A DNA stretch of 64,000 nucleotides from Streptomyces sp. NBC_01689. GTDB lineage: Bacteria; Actinomycetota; Actinomycetes; Streptomycetales; Streptomycetaceae. The notes beneath the pieces are model-generated. The model did not search any database. It saw only the letters and a list, made by a program, of their open reading frames with translations, and was not told where the DNA came from. Shown here piece by piece: positions 14,407-23,272 of this stretch (the first letter of the stretch is position 1; the number at the start of each line of letters is the position of its first letter). The stretch spans positions 2,108,001 through 2,172,000 of the forward strand of contig NZ_CP109592.1 in NCBI RefSeq assembly GCF_036250675.1, given 5' to 3'. A program made the position numbers and the translations under genes.

Positions 14407-17090
14407 TCACGTCCGACGGCGCGGGGGGTGCGGGGACTCGCCCGCGGGCACCGCACGCAGTGTCCGGGCCAGTTCGCGCCGGGTGGTGACGCCGAGTTTG
14501 GCGTACGCGCGCTGGAGATGGTTGTCGACGGTGCGCACGGACAGGGCCAGGATGCCCGCGATGTCCTTGCTGGCGTTGCCCGCCGAGGCGAGCAGGGCGA
14601 TCTCGTGCTCCCGGGCGGTGAGCGGCTCGGCGGCGCGGGCGGTGGCCAGCAGCGGTGTGCGTGCGCCCTCGCAGCGGGCCGGCGCCGCGCCCGCCCGGTG
14701 GGTGACCGCCGCGGCGCGGCGGGAAGCGTGTGCCCGGCGCCAGGCGGCCGCGGCCGCCGTGGCCGCCTCGGCGGCCAGCAGGTCCGCGCCGACGGCCTGG
14801 CACGCATCCGCGGCCTGACCGAGCGGGCCCGGTTCGTCCTCGGCGAGCGCCGCCGCCAGCCGGGCCCGGGCCCGGGCGAGCGCCCCGTCGCACTCGTGGG
14901 CGAGTCCGGCCAGCCGGTCCGCCACGTCCCTGGCTCCGCCGAGACGGGCGACGCCGGTCAGCAGCAGCGCCTCTCCGGTGACATGGCCGGTGGTACGGGC
15001 GAGGTCGGCGGCGGCGGTCAGCAGGGACCGGGCCTCCCCGAGGTGCCCGCGGGCGGCCAGCAGCCATGCGTCGCCCAGTCGTTCCTCGCCCGCGGACAAC
15101 AGGCCCGGTGCCAGCGCCGGCAGGCCCCGGTACTCGGCGAGCGCGGTCTCGGCCGCGTCCAGGTCCCCCAGTACGGCGGCACAGGCGGCGAGGCCGCCCA
15201 GTACCGGACGCAGGGCCATGACGTGGTCGATCCCGCGGGCCGGCACGGCGGCCTCGGCCCACCAGCCGCGGGCGGTGACGGGATGCCCGGCCAGCCACTC
15301 GACGCGGCCAGGAACACGGCCAGCCAGACCCGCACCACGGAATCGGCGGCCACCAGTTCGGCGTAGGCGCGCTCCCCCTCCCGCAGGGCCTCGGCCGGGC
15401 GGCCGGCCTCGCAAAGGGTGAGGACGAGCGGGATGCGCTGCACGGCGGGATGGGACACCAGGGCGTGTTCGTCGACCCGCCGATGACCCGCGTGGGCCCG
15501 CTCCGCCCAGACGGCGGCCTCGCCGGTGCGGCCCACCAGCGCCAGGCCGAAGGGCTTCATCCAGGCGCCGCGCAGCCAGACGTCGACGTCGGCGGCGTCG
15601 CCGACATCGGTCTCCAGGTCCTCCAGCAGGGCCAGCCCCGGACCGGCTCGCCCGCCGCGATCCGCATGAACCCCTCGTTGATCTCCAGCTTGCGGCGTTC
15701 GGCCGGACCCGTGATCCCGGCCAGGGCGGTGTCGTTGACCGCGAGTGCCTCACCGAGCGGGGCGTTGCTCCACAGCAGATTCGTCGTCCGGACGAGGGTG
15801 ACCGCCAGTCTCTCCCGTGCGTCGACGGCACGGGCCCCGGCCTGCGCGAGCGCCTCCTCGGCCTCGTCGAAGCGGGCCATCTCGAACAAGGCGTTGCCGA
15901 GCATCAGGCCGGTGGCGGTGGTGTGGTGCTTCTCCGGCAGCGCCGTCAGCAGGGCGACGGTCTGCTGATAGTCGTGGGCATGACGGGCCAGGGCCGCGGC
16001 CTGGACGAGGAGAGCGGGGTCGGCCGTTCCGGTGGCGGCCAGCCGCCAGGTGGCGACGCGCAGCAGATCGCCGCGGCGGCGGGCGCCGCGGGCCTCGACG
16101 CGGGCGGCCTGGTCCAGCAGCAGCGTCCGGCGGCGCAGGACCGGCAGACCGGCCCGCAGCACCTCGCCTAACAGGGGGGGCCAGTGTCACTCCGACGCGC
16201 CGCCGGTCCTGGACGACGCGGACCAGTCCCGCCCGCTCCAGAGCCGCCAGCACCCCCGGCGGAGCGAGGGCCTCGGCATCGGCCGGCGCCAACGGCTCTC
16301 ACAGCGCGAGGAGTTCCAGGACGGGGTGTCCGGCGGTGGCCGCGGCGGCCAGCCGGGCATCGATCACCTCGGTCAGCCGCGCGGTGCCCGGCAGCCGTCC
16401 CTCGCGCAGGTGCCAGATCTCCCCGTCCTCGGTCAGGTCCCGGGCGGCCAGCGCCCCGAGGACCAGTTCGCGCAGGTAGAGCACGTTGCCGCCGCCGGCG
16501 AGGGCGAGTTCGTGCACCGTGCGCCGGTCGACCGGGCCGCCCAGCACGGTGTGCAGCAGGGATTCCGTCCGCTCCGGGGGCAGCACGGTCAGATCGACCC
16601 TGGAGACCTCGTCACCGCCGCGCAGCGCGGTGACCGCCTTGCCGTGCGGTTCACCGGTGCGGACGGTGCCGATCAGCAGGATCGCGGCGGCGTCCATCAA
16701 CTGCCGCAACAGCACCGCCGAAGCCGCGTCCAGCAGATGCAGGTCGTCGACCAGCAGCACCCGTCGCCGCTGTCCCGGACCGGCCGCCAGTGCCTTCACC
16801 ACGGCGGCGAACCCGGCCACCGGGTCGGAGAGGTCGACCCCGGCGGGCAGCAGATGCGCAATCGCGCCGAGCGGCACCGCGCCCGCCGCGGCGCTCGCCG
16901 TGGCCCGCCCCGTCCGGAATCCCGCCGCCGCGGCCCGGTCCAGGCACTCCTCCGCGAGCCGCGACCTGCCCACCCCGGCCGGACCGCCCACCACGAACCC
17001 GCGGCGCGCCGGATCCGACAACGCGGCCGCGAAGGCGTCGAGTTCCGGACCACGACCCACCAACGGCCATCGGCCCACCCCATCCCGCAT
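14407..17090 (-). pseudogene. LuxR-family AAA regulator (LAL type), disrupted
   Basis: Joined together, the pieces give a large ATP-binding LuxR regulator of about 890 residues: N-terminal P-loop (VVGGPAGVGRSRLAEECLD) and RVLLVDDLHLLD Walker B, a helical/TPR middle, and a C-terminal LuxR helix-turn-helix PLTAREHEIALLASAGNASK followed by DIAGILALSVRTVDNHLQ. The frame is broken four times: an in-frame TGA at 16299-16301 (LELLAL*EPLAP), and net -1 frameshifts near 16174-16181 (run of seven C, expected LAHPLLGEVLRAG), near 15636-15645 (GEPVRG/LALLEDLETD) and near 15295-15305 (VWLAVFLA/GRVEWLAGHP). A TTA leucine codon is at 16169-16171. Start at 17090 has GGGGAG upstream. Either a decaying gene or, less likely, several sequence errors. 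LAL proteins usually activate secondary-metabolite or sugar genes; none is adjacent. Confidence 0.8.
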
Positions 17091-17263
17091 CCCGGCTCCC
17101 CCTCCCCGGCAGGACAAGACACGCGGGCACCCCGACGAGAGCACCGGCAGCACTCGCTGCCGACGCCACGCACCCGCTCGGCACGGCGCACGGCGCGTGC
17201 GACCTGTCCGAGGCGTCCGCTGGCGTCCGAGGTGTCCGACGCCCCGTCAGCCTAGGAAGGGGT

Positions 17264-17286
17264 AGCGCCGGTCGCCAACCGGCGCT
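17264..17286. terminator. Hairpin AGCGCCGGT / ACCGGCGCT
   Basis: Perfect 9-bp stem with a 5-base loop CGCCA in the intergenic region; possible secondary terminator. Confidence 0.45.
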
Positions 17287-17392
17287 CCGGCCCTTCGTGC
17301 GAAGTTCTCGCCAACCGCCTTCTGTGGCTCCGGTGTTCACATGGTTTGAGCCTGTCCCCATCCGGAATCCGGGCCGCCCCGCCCGGACGGCA

Positions 17393-17440
17393 GGACGCCG
17401 TGGAGTCCGGCCCGGGTTCGGGTCGTACTCCACGGCGTCC
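17393..17440 (-). terminator. Terminator downstream of NPP1-type gene
   Basis: Perfect 14-bp inverted repeat GGACGCCGTGGAGT / ACTCCACGGCGTCC with a 20-base loop, 124 bp past the stop at 17564. Confidence 0.6.
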
Positions 17441-17563
17441 GATGGAAGCGCGAGCGGCCGTGGCGGCAGCCGCGCCCGGCGGCCGGAGACCGCTCAGGCC
17501 GTCAGCGCGCGACCGCCGCCCGACCGCCGCGCCGGGCACCCGGCCGGCGCTTCGGCCCCTGGG

Positions 17564-18388
17564 TCAGTTCCACGGGTCGAACGGGATCCCGGCGGGCTTG
17601 GAGGCGTTCAGGAGATTGCGGAAGCGGTCGTCCTTGTCCGTGGTCTTGATGGTGGCCGACCCGAAGTCCGCGTTCATCAGCCGGTCGCGCAGCTCGACGC
17701 TCGGCCAGCCGTTCCAGTCCACGAGCGGAGGGTAACGCCAGTTGTGGTAGTGGTTCTCCGGCGGCTCGTCGTTGTTGTTGGCGAGGCGGAAGAAGTGCGT
17801 GCCCAGGCCGTCCTTGTGGTAGACGATCTTGGGGTGCGTGCCGTCGAACCGCACCTCCGAACGCGCGTACGTCTTCTGGCTGGAGTGCTGCGTGGTCGAG
17901 ACGTACTCCACCTGGTTGGACGCCTGGTTGATCCAGGAGATGACGTGCTCGAAGTCGTGACGGTGTCCGCCGAGGCCGCTGCCGGCCACCGCCTGGTCCT
18001 TCTCGAAGTAGCTGGCGTACACGACGGCACACCAGCCGTTGTTGCACTTCGAGCGGGCGTAGGTCTGCGTCCGGTCGAGGTCGGACTGGTCACGGCAGTT
18101 GCCGTTGACGGCGCCCGTGGTGTTCAGGCCGGGATTGAGCGTCCCGTCGGGGGCGATGGCGGCGACGGGGTAGCAGCCGTCGCCGTCGTAGTCGTACGCG
18201 GGCGAGAAGGACGACTCGTAACCCCCGGCGTTCTGCGGCAGGTTCGGCAGGTTGTCCGCCTGGGCCACCGCCGAGGGGAGCGCGACGGTCAGGACGGTGG
18301 CGCCGAAGAGCATCCCGAGCCAGGACGCCTTCCGCTTCAGGCGTCCGGGAGCCGGCTGACGCACTCCGGATGATGACAGGTTTCTCAT
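17564..18388 (-). CDS. Secreted NPP1/NLP family necrosis-inducing-type protein
   Basis: A 274-residue secreted protein. A twin-basic N-terminus (RLKRK) and hydrophobic core WLGMLFGATVLTVALPSAVA with A-Q-A cleavage form a signal peptide. The mature part carries the NLP heptapeptide region as GHRHDFEHVISW near residue 143 (family consensus GHRHDWE), part of the cation-binding site required for plant membrane lysis, plus paired cysteines (GNCRDQ ... SKCNNGWC). NLPs of oomycetes, fungi and bacteria bind sphingolipids of dicot plants and lyse membranes; non-cytolytic members also exist. The W to F change may affect activity. Start has GAGAGGGCGG upstream. Standalone gene, not in an operon. Confidence 0.85.
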   Translation of the reverse strand: MRNLSSSGVRQPAPGRLKRKASWLGMLFGATVLTVALPSAVAQADNLPNLPQNAGGYESSFSPAYDYDGDGCYPVAAIAPDGTLNPGLNTTGAVNGNCRDQSDLDRTQTYARSKCNNGWCAVVYASYFEKDQAVAGSGLGGHRHDFEHVISWINQASNQVEYVSTTQHSSQKTYARSEVRFDGTHPKIVYHKDGLGTHFFRLANNNDEPPENHYHNWRYPPLVDWNGWPSVELRDRLMNADFGSATIKTTDKDDRFRNLLNASKPAGIPFDPWN

Positions 18389-18918
18389 TTCCGCCCTCTC
18401 GAAGAACTCGGACTCGGTAACCGTTCGCTGCGGTGTCGCCTCACAGCAAGATCACTCCTGCCCCCAATAAGAGGTGATCCCCATGGACCGCAGACGAGTA
18501 ATCTGTAATGTACAGGCCAAGTTTTCAAGAGCATTCGGAAACGGCGTCTTTACGGCAGGTCCTTTTCCACGGGGCCGTCGGGGGAAACCTGCCGCATACG
18601 CCGGAGAACCCAACTCCCCTCTGCCGGACGTGAGTTCACGAGGCCGGGCGACGGACCGGCCGGAGGGACGCCGCCGCCCGGACACGCGAGGACGTATCCA
18701 CGCGTATCCGGGCGGAGGAAACCTGTCGGCGGAGAAGGCGCGGCGGCCCGCGATTCTCCGAAATCGGCCACAGGGACGCCGATTTCACCCGGGGAGCGGT
18801 CATCCGGCACATCACCATATCGGGGCGTTCCAGGAATTGGGCGGGTCCTGCCCATCCGGGGAAAGGTATACGGCCCCGCACCGGCCCACGGAAGCCGCGA
18901 TCCGGTGCGGGCCCGCCG
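18389..18918. promoter_or_regulatory. Upstream region of NPP1-type gene
   Basis: 530 bp without a convincing gene. Around 18500-18530 sequence is AT-rich for this genome: a minus-strand -35-like TTGAAA (18523-18528) followed by a palindrome CTGTA-ATG-TACAG (18503-18515) over the expected -10. A further inverted pair GATCAC/GTGATC lies at 18450-18479. These are promoter/operator candidates for the NPP1 gene. Confidence 0.4.
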
Positions 18919-20220
18919 TCACCAGTCCTCGACGCCGGCGATCCCGGCGCGGCGGTCGGCGTTCCTGGCGCGGGCGGTGCGCAGCCACTGGGCCGCGAGG
19001 GCGAGGGCGCTGAAGGCGATGACGGCCGAGCTGTAGACGACCGAGGTCTCGTGCAGGCCCACGTTCGAGGCGGCGAACCCGGCGACCACGGCGGGGATGC
19101 TGAAGGCCAGGTAGGAGATGACGAACGCGACCGCGAACAGCTCGCCGCGCTCGGCCGGTTCGGCGATCCGGGCCAGCGTTCCGAAGCCGGCCAGGGCCGA
19201 CCCGCCGAAGCCCACGCCGGCGATGGCGGTACCGAGGGCGGCCATCGTGAGCGAGTGCTCCTGGACTCCGGCGAGGCCCACCGCCGTCCCGGCGAGCAGC
19301 AGAGCGGCCGCGAGGGCGAGGGTGCGCTCGGTGGGCCAGCCACGCAGCGCGAAGACGGTGACCGAGGCGGGTCCGCAGAGCAGGGTGACCACCAGACCGC
19401 CGATGACATGGCTGGAGAGACCGAACAGGTTGGCGGCGACGGACGGGCCGAGCGAGAGGTACAGCCCGCCGAGGGCCCAGCTCGCCACCAGGATCGGCAC
19501 GAGGGCGATCAGGTCGGCGCGCAGACGCGGAGCGACACCCAGGCGGGGCCGCAGCGACCGCGCGGCACCGGGCCGGCGCTGTGCCGTCTCGGGCAGCAGG
19601 GCGACGAGCAGACCGGCGAGGACCACTCCGGCGAGCAGCAGCACGTAGACCAGCCGGGTCGGGTGCGGCCCGTACTCCGCGAGGACGCCACAGCCCAGCG
19701 CGCCCAGGCCGAGCCCGAACGTCGGGGCCGCCCCGGTGATGACACCGGCGCGGTGCGGCGCGTGGGGCGGGTTGAGGTCGACGAGCGTGGCACCGAGCGT
19801 CGTCATGGCCGCGCCGGTGGCGATGCCCTGCACGAAGCGGGCGGTCAGAAGTATCGAGACGTCGCCCGCCACGATGAAGAGGACCATCGCCACGGCTTCG
19901 AGGACGACGGCCGCGGCGAGCACGGGCCGGCGGCCGATGTGGTCGGACAGCGCCCCGAGGACGAGGAGCGCGGCGATCATGCCGACCACGTAGACCGCGA
20001 ACACGGTGGTGAGCGTGGTGGCCGAGAAGCTCCATTCGTGCTGGTAGATGACGTAGAGCGGGGACGGCGCGCTCGACGCGGCCATGAACAGGATGAAGAC
20101 GGCCGCGATGGAGGCGAAGGCCACGGGACGGCTCAGCCCGCGTCGCGCAGGGTCGCCCGGCGGCTCGGCCAGGACGGGGGTGGCCGGGGTGTTCTTGTAG
20201 CGCGTGGGTGCGTCGGACAT
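18919..20220 (-). CDS. MFS transporter (probable drug exporter)
   Basis: A 433-residue inner-membrane protein with about 12 membrane helices. After a 35-residue cytoplasmic N-terminus it has FASIAAVFILFMAASSAPSP, the loop 2-3 motif GALSDHIGRRPVLAAAVVLE and the motif-C-like GAAPTFGLGLGALGCGVLA, as in DHA-type exporters. Proton-coupled efflux is expected; substrate unknown. It diverges from a TetR regulator at 20300 across an 80-bp region with a long palindrome, the usual arrangement of a repressor and its efflux pump. Confidence 0.88.
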   Translation of the reverse strand: MSDAPTRYKNTPATPVLAEPPGDPARRGLSRPVAFASIAAVFILFMAASSAPSPLYVIYQHEWSFSATTLTTVFAVYVVGMIAALLVLGALSDHIGRRPVLAAAVVLEAVAMVLFIVAGDVSILLTARFVQGIATGAAMTTLGATLVDLNPPHAPHRAGVITGAAPTFGLGLGALGCGVLAEYGPHPTRLVYVLLLAGVVLAGLLVALLPETAQRRPGAARSLRPRLGVAPRLRADLIALVPILVASWALGGLYLSLGPSVAANLFGLSSHVIGGLVVTLLCGPASVTVFALRGWPTERTLALAAALLLAGTAVGLAGVQEHSLTMAALGTAIAGVGFGGSALAGFGTLARIAEPAERGELFAVAFVISYLAFSIPAVVAGFAASNVGLHETSVVYSSAVIAFSALALAAQWLRTARARNADRRAGIAGVEDW

Positions 20221-20244
20221 GCTGCGCCCTCTCAGAATGCAGTG

Positions 20245-20281
20245 ATCGTTGCGTTAACTACCGTAGCCCTAACGCAGCGAT
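20245..20281. promoter_or_regulatory. TetR operator between MFS and TetR genes
   Basis: Arms ATCGTTGCGTTA (20245-20256) and TAACGCAGCGAT (20270-20281), one mismatch, 13-bp spacer. A GATAAT -10 (20288-20293) follows, 6 bases before the TetR ATG, so repressor binding would block both divergent promoters. Confidence 0.7.
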
Positions 20282-20299
20282 GAGTGCGATAATTTCCGT

Positions 20300-20899
20300 A
20301 TGACCGAAGCAACTGCCCAAGCCCGTCCCGGCGGCCGTTCCGCGAAGGTGCGGGCGGCTGTCCACCGCGCGGTGGAGGAACTGGTCACCGAAGAGCCCGT
20401 CGAGGCACTGACCATTCCCGTCATCGCGGCGCGCGCCGGTGTGCACGCGACCACCGTGTACCGGCGCTGGGGCTCGGTGGCACAGCTGCTGAACGATGTC
20501 GCCACGAGCCGGTTCAGCGGCGACGTGGTGGTCCCGGACAGCGGTTCCCTCGCGGGCGACCTGGAGCGGTGGGTGGGTGACGTGGCCACCGACCTCGCCG
20601 ACCCGGACGTCCTCGCGCTGATGCGCGCCACCATCGGCTCGGGCCCGGACGGCGGGTGCGCCTGCACGGCCGACCGGCACGCGCAGCTCAGCGCGATCAT
20701 CGAGCGGGAGCAGGCCCGCGGCGGCGAGGTGCCGAGCGTGGGCAAGGCCGTGGACACACTGCTCGGCCCGCTGTACTACCGCGCGATCTTCAGCGGGGAG
20801 CCCGCGTCCGGGGAGTGGGCCCGGGGTCTGGTCGGGACCCTGCTCACGACGGTCCGCTGCGAGGCCTCCGGGCGGGGCGGTGCCGCGGTGACCGACTGA
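20300..20899 (+). CDS. TetR-family regulator of the divergent MFS gene
   Basis: A 199-residue repressor. The helix-turn-helix is ALTIPVIAARAGVHATTVYR followed by RWGSVAQLL, matching TetR proteins with a TetR_C_11/C_16-type ligand domain (long loop, DLERWVGDVATDLADPDVLAL). The start at 20300 lies 7 nt after a GATAAT box with no Shine-Dalgarno, suggesting leaderless translation. Its neighbour and the shared palindrome indicate control of the MFS exporter; the ligand is probably an exported compound. Confidence 0.88.
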   Translation: MTEATAQARPGGRSAKVRAAVHRAVEELVTEEPVEALTIPVIAARAGVHATTVYRRWGSVAQLLNDVATSRFSGDVVVPDSGSLAGDLERWVGDVATDLADPDVLALMRATIGSGPDGGCACTADRHAQLSAIIEREQARGGEVPSVGKAVDTLLGPLYYRAIFSGEPASGEWARGLVGTLLTTVRCEASGRGGAAVTD

Positions 20900-21369
20900 C
20901 GACGGCCGGACCGGGCCACGGAGAGGGCCGGACCGCGGCTCCGGGCGACGAGCCCCCTCACCCGTGGCCGTACCGGTGGGCCTCCGTAGACGTACCGGTG
21001 CGGGGCCTCCGTGCCCGCACCCCGGCCGGACCCGCATCCCCGCCCTGCCGCACCCGCACCCGCATGCGCTGGTGCCCCCGCCCGGCGGGACCTGCACCCC
21101 CGCGCGGTGGCCCCCACACCCGCATGCGCTGGTGCCCGCGCCGCCCGCTCGTGCCCGTGCCCGCGCTCGTGCGACCGAGGGCCGGCCGGCCTCGGCAGGA
21201 CGCATCCGGATCCCCGCGAGCCGGTGCTCAGGGAGCTCGGTGATCCGGTGCCCCGCGATACGGGGCCCGGTGATCCTTGGCCCGGTAACCCAGTGACCCA
21301 GTGCCCAGTGATCCGTGGACGCCGGAGGCCCACGGCTCCGCGCCGGCCGGTGACCCGCTTCCGGGTGCG
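20900..21369. other. Repeat-rich intergenic region
   Basis: No gene. It contains CGCATGCGCTGGTGCCC at 21061-21077 and again exactly 60 bp later (21121-21137), flanked by C-rich degenerate repeats, then a run of short CCGGTGATC / CAGTGATCC variants up to 21320. Looks like slippage-prone spacer downstream of two convergent genes. Confidence 0.55.
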
Positions 21370-22323
21370 TCAGAGGTCGACCCTCGTCCCCCACCCGGCG
21401 GCCGAGGCGACGGCGTGGACGACATGGGCGGCGGCCACGTCCAGGGCCGCGTGCCCGGTGGACTTGAACACGGTCAGTTCGTCCGCGCTCCGCCGTCCGG
21501 GACGCTCCCCCGCGAGAACCTGACCCAGCAGGGTGACCGTGCGCCCGGCGGGCAGACCCTGCAGCTCGTGGGCTCCGGCCGGGGGCGCGGCCGTGGCCGC
21601 GCCCGCCCACTCGGCGAAGAGCGCCGCGTCCCGCAGGGTGGCGGTGTCCAGTTCGGGACCGTGCGAACCGCCGACCGAGCTGATGTGGGTGCCGGCCGCG
21701 AGCCAGTCGCGGTGCACCACGGGCCGGGCGGCACCGGTGCAGCAGAAGACGACACCCGCCGCGCGGACGGCGGTCTCGATCCCCGCGGCCGTCCGTCCCT
21801 CGGGGTGCAGGTCGGCGGTGAGCCGGGCGCGCCGCGGGTCGCGCCCGGCCACGACGACCGGCGCGGTGGGATCGAGCGCCGCGAGCAGGGCGACCTGCGC
21901 CCGGGCCTGGGCACCCGTGCCGATCACGGTCACCGGGCCGGCCGGTTCCGCGGCGGCCAGGGCGCGGGCGCTGAGCGTGGCCGCGGCGGCCGTCCGGATG
22001 CCGGTCAGGGACTCGGCGTCCATGAGGGCGAGGGGCCGGCCGTCGTCGGCGTCGAAGAGGGCCACCATGCCGCGGTGCGCGCTGCGGCCGGGACTCCGGG
22101 GATCGTCGAACACGGAGACGAGCTTGGCCGCGAGCCCGAGCCCCGGAACGTGTCCGGGCATGGCGCCCAGCAGTCCGGTCGCGGTGCGCGCGGCGATCCT
22201 GGGCGGCGCCGACACCTGCCCGCGTCCGATGGCGACGAGCGCGGTCGCGACCGCCTCCACCACGCGCCGCGGGTCGAGTGCGGCGCGGGTCTGGGACCGG
22301 TCGAGGACGAGGACCCCGGTCAT
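21370..22323 (-). CDS. Ornithine cyclodeaminase / mu-crystallin family NAD(P)-dependent enzyme
   Basis: A 317-residue cytosolic Rossmann-fold enzyme. Family signatures: LLGAMPGHVPGLGLAAKLVS (substrate-side MP...K), LALMDAESLTGIRTAAAATL (the xxxTxxRTAAxsa motif) and the nucleotide-binding VTVIGTGAQARAQVALLAAL. Members include ornithine cyclodeaminase, ketimine reductases and alanine or lysine dehydrogenases, so the exact reaction is open. Its ATG overlaps the TGA of the IclR gene (ATGA), so the two are translationally coupled. With the divergent amidohydrolase and dipeptidase it probably belongs to an amino-acid or peptide-derivative catabolic unit. Confidence 0.85.
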   Translation of the reverse strand: MTGVLVLDRSQTRAALDPRRVVEAVATALVAIGRGQVSAPPRIAARTATGLLGAMPGHVPGLGLAAKLVSVFDDPRSPGRSAHRGMVALFDADDGRPLALMDAESLTGIRTAAAATLSARALAAAEPAGPVTVIGTGAQARAQVALLAALDPTAPVVVAGRDPRRARLTADLHPEGRTAAGIETAVRAAGVVFCCTGAARPVVHRDWLAAGTHISSVGGSHGPELDTATLRDAALFAEWAGAATAAPPAGAHELQGLPAGRTVTLLGQVLAGERPGRRSADELTVFKSTGHAALDVAAAHVVHAVASAAGWGTRVDL

Positions 22324-23114
22324 GCCGGCACCTCCGTCCACGCCGGTACCTCCGTCGTCGCGGTCGCGGTCCCGGTCGAGGACAGCAGCCGCCCCAACTC
22401 CTCGGTGGCCTCGCGCAGTCGCTCCTTCAGGCGCAGGAGCCGCGCCGCGTCGATCTCCGCGTCGAGGCCCACCACGGTGAGGGCGCAGAGGGGGGTTCCG
22501 CGGTCCACGACCACCGCGCGGCTCAGCGAGGCGACGGGCTTCTCGTTGCGGCCGTGCTCGACGGCGAATCCCGACCGCCGGGTGTGCGCGATCTCCGCCA
22601 GCAGTCCTTCGGGGCCGTCGAGAGAGCGCCCCGCCTCCTCGGCCGGACGGAGATAGGGCGCACGCGCCTCCGGTTCGAGGGCGGCGACCAGGGCCAGGGG
22701 ACCGGCGAACCGGTGGACGGGCAGTGCCTCGCCGAGCAGGCGCGTGATCATGCCGAGGCGTTCTGGCCGTACGACGTCGATCACCCGGGAGCGGTCCTCC
22801 TCCAGGACCTGGAGGTTGACCATCATCTCCGTGGTCTCCGACAGGCCGACCAGGACCGGCCGGGCCAGTGCGACGAGGGAGTGCCGGGCCGCGGCGGAGG
22901 ACAGCTGCAGGACCGCCGTGCCCGGGAGGTAGCGGTCGCCGGCGCGCAGCACCCAGCCCCGCCGGACGAGGTCGAGCAGGATCCGGTACGCGGTCGCCCG
23001 GTGCAGGTCCACGGCCTCGGCCAGGTCGGTGAGGCGCGGCGCCCGGGGCGAGCGGGCCACGGCCTCGACCAGGTCCAGCGCCTTGTCCACCGCCGTGCGG
23101 GGGGATTCGGGCAT
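22320..23114 (-). CDS. IclR-family transcriptional regulator
   Basis: A 264-residue regulator: N-terminal winged helix (ALDLVEAVARSPRAPRLTDL followed by AEAVDLHRATAYRILLDLV) and a C-terminal IclR ligand domain ending in ALTVVGLDAEIDAARLLRLK. The extreme C-terminus has a short repeat (TEVPAWTEVPA). It heads an operon with the ornithine-cyclodeaminase-like gene and is divergent from the amidohydrolase-dipeptidase operon; a near-perfect 25-bp palindrome just before the divergent operon is its probable operator. Confidence 0.88.
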   Translation of the reverse strand: MPESPRTAVDKALDLVEAVARSPRAPRLTDLAEAVDLHRATAYRILLDLVRRGWVLRAGDRYLPGTAVLQLSSAAARHSLVALARPVLVGLSETTEMMVNLQVLEEDRSRVIDVVRPERLGMITRLLGEALPVHRFAGPLALVAALEPEARAPYLRPAEEAGRSLDGPEGLLAEIAHTRRSGFAVEHGRNEKPVASLSRAVVVDRGTPLCALTVVGLDAEIDAARLLRLKERLREATEELGRLLSSTGTATATTEVPAWTEVPA

Positions 23115-23231
23115 GGGAGCACTCCTTGGGGCGTCCGGTCGCGGTGCGGCATCGGGTCGCGGCGCCCCGGGGGTCCTTGTGGAAGCGGGGCAGAGCGGGG
23201 GTACAGTGCCGAATGTTTCCAGTGACGATAC

Positions 23232-23256
23232 GACTGTTGCGCTGAGCGTAACAGTC
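23232..23256. promoter_or_regulatory. Probable IclR operator
   Basis: A 25-bp palindrome with arms GACTGTT / AACAGTC and inner GCGCT-type pairing; 11 of 12 pairs match around one central base. It ends 16 bp before the amidohydrolase start. Confidence 0.7.
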
Positions 23257-23272
23257 CTGCGGAGAGGTGAAG

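Larger units (their letters stand above)
17091..17563. other. Intergenic region upstream of the LAL pseudogene with two hairpins
   Basis: No gene. It contains hairpins at 17264-17286 and 17393-17440. Both could terminate the NPP1-type gene transcribed toward this region. Confidence 0.55.

Noticed and set aside
14407..17090. Several independent small genes in the LAL region
   Set aside because: The open pieces join at homologous borders of one LAL protein; none has its own start site with domains intact.
18452..18685. 77-codon minus-strand ORF upstream of the NPP1 gene
   Set aside because: Weak codon bias, no ribosome-binding site, overlaps promoter-like AT-rich sequence.
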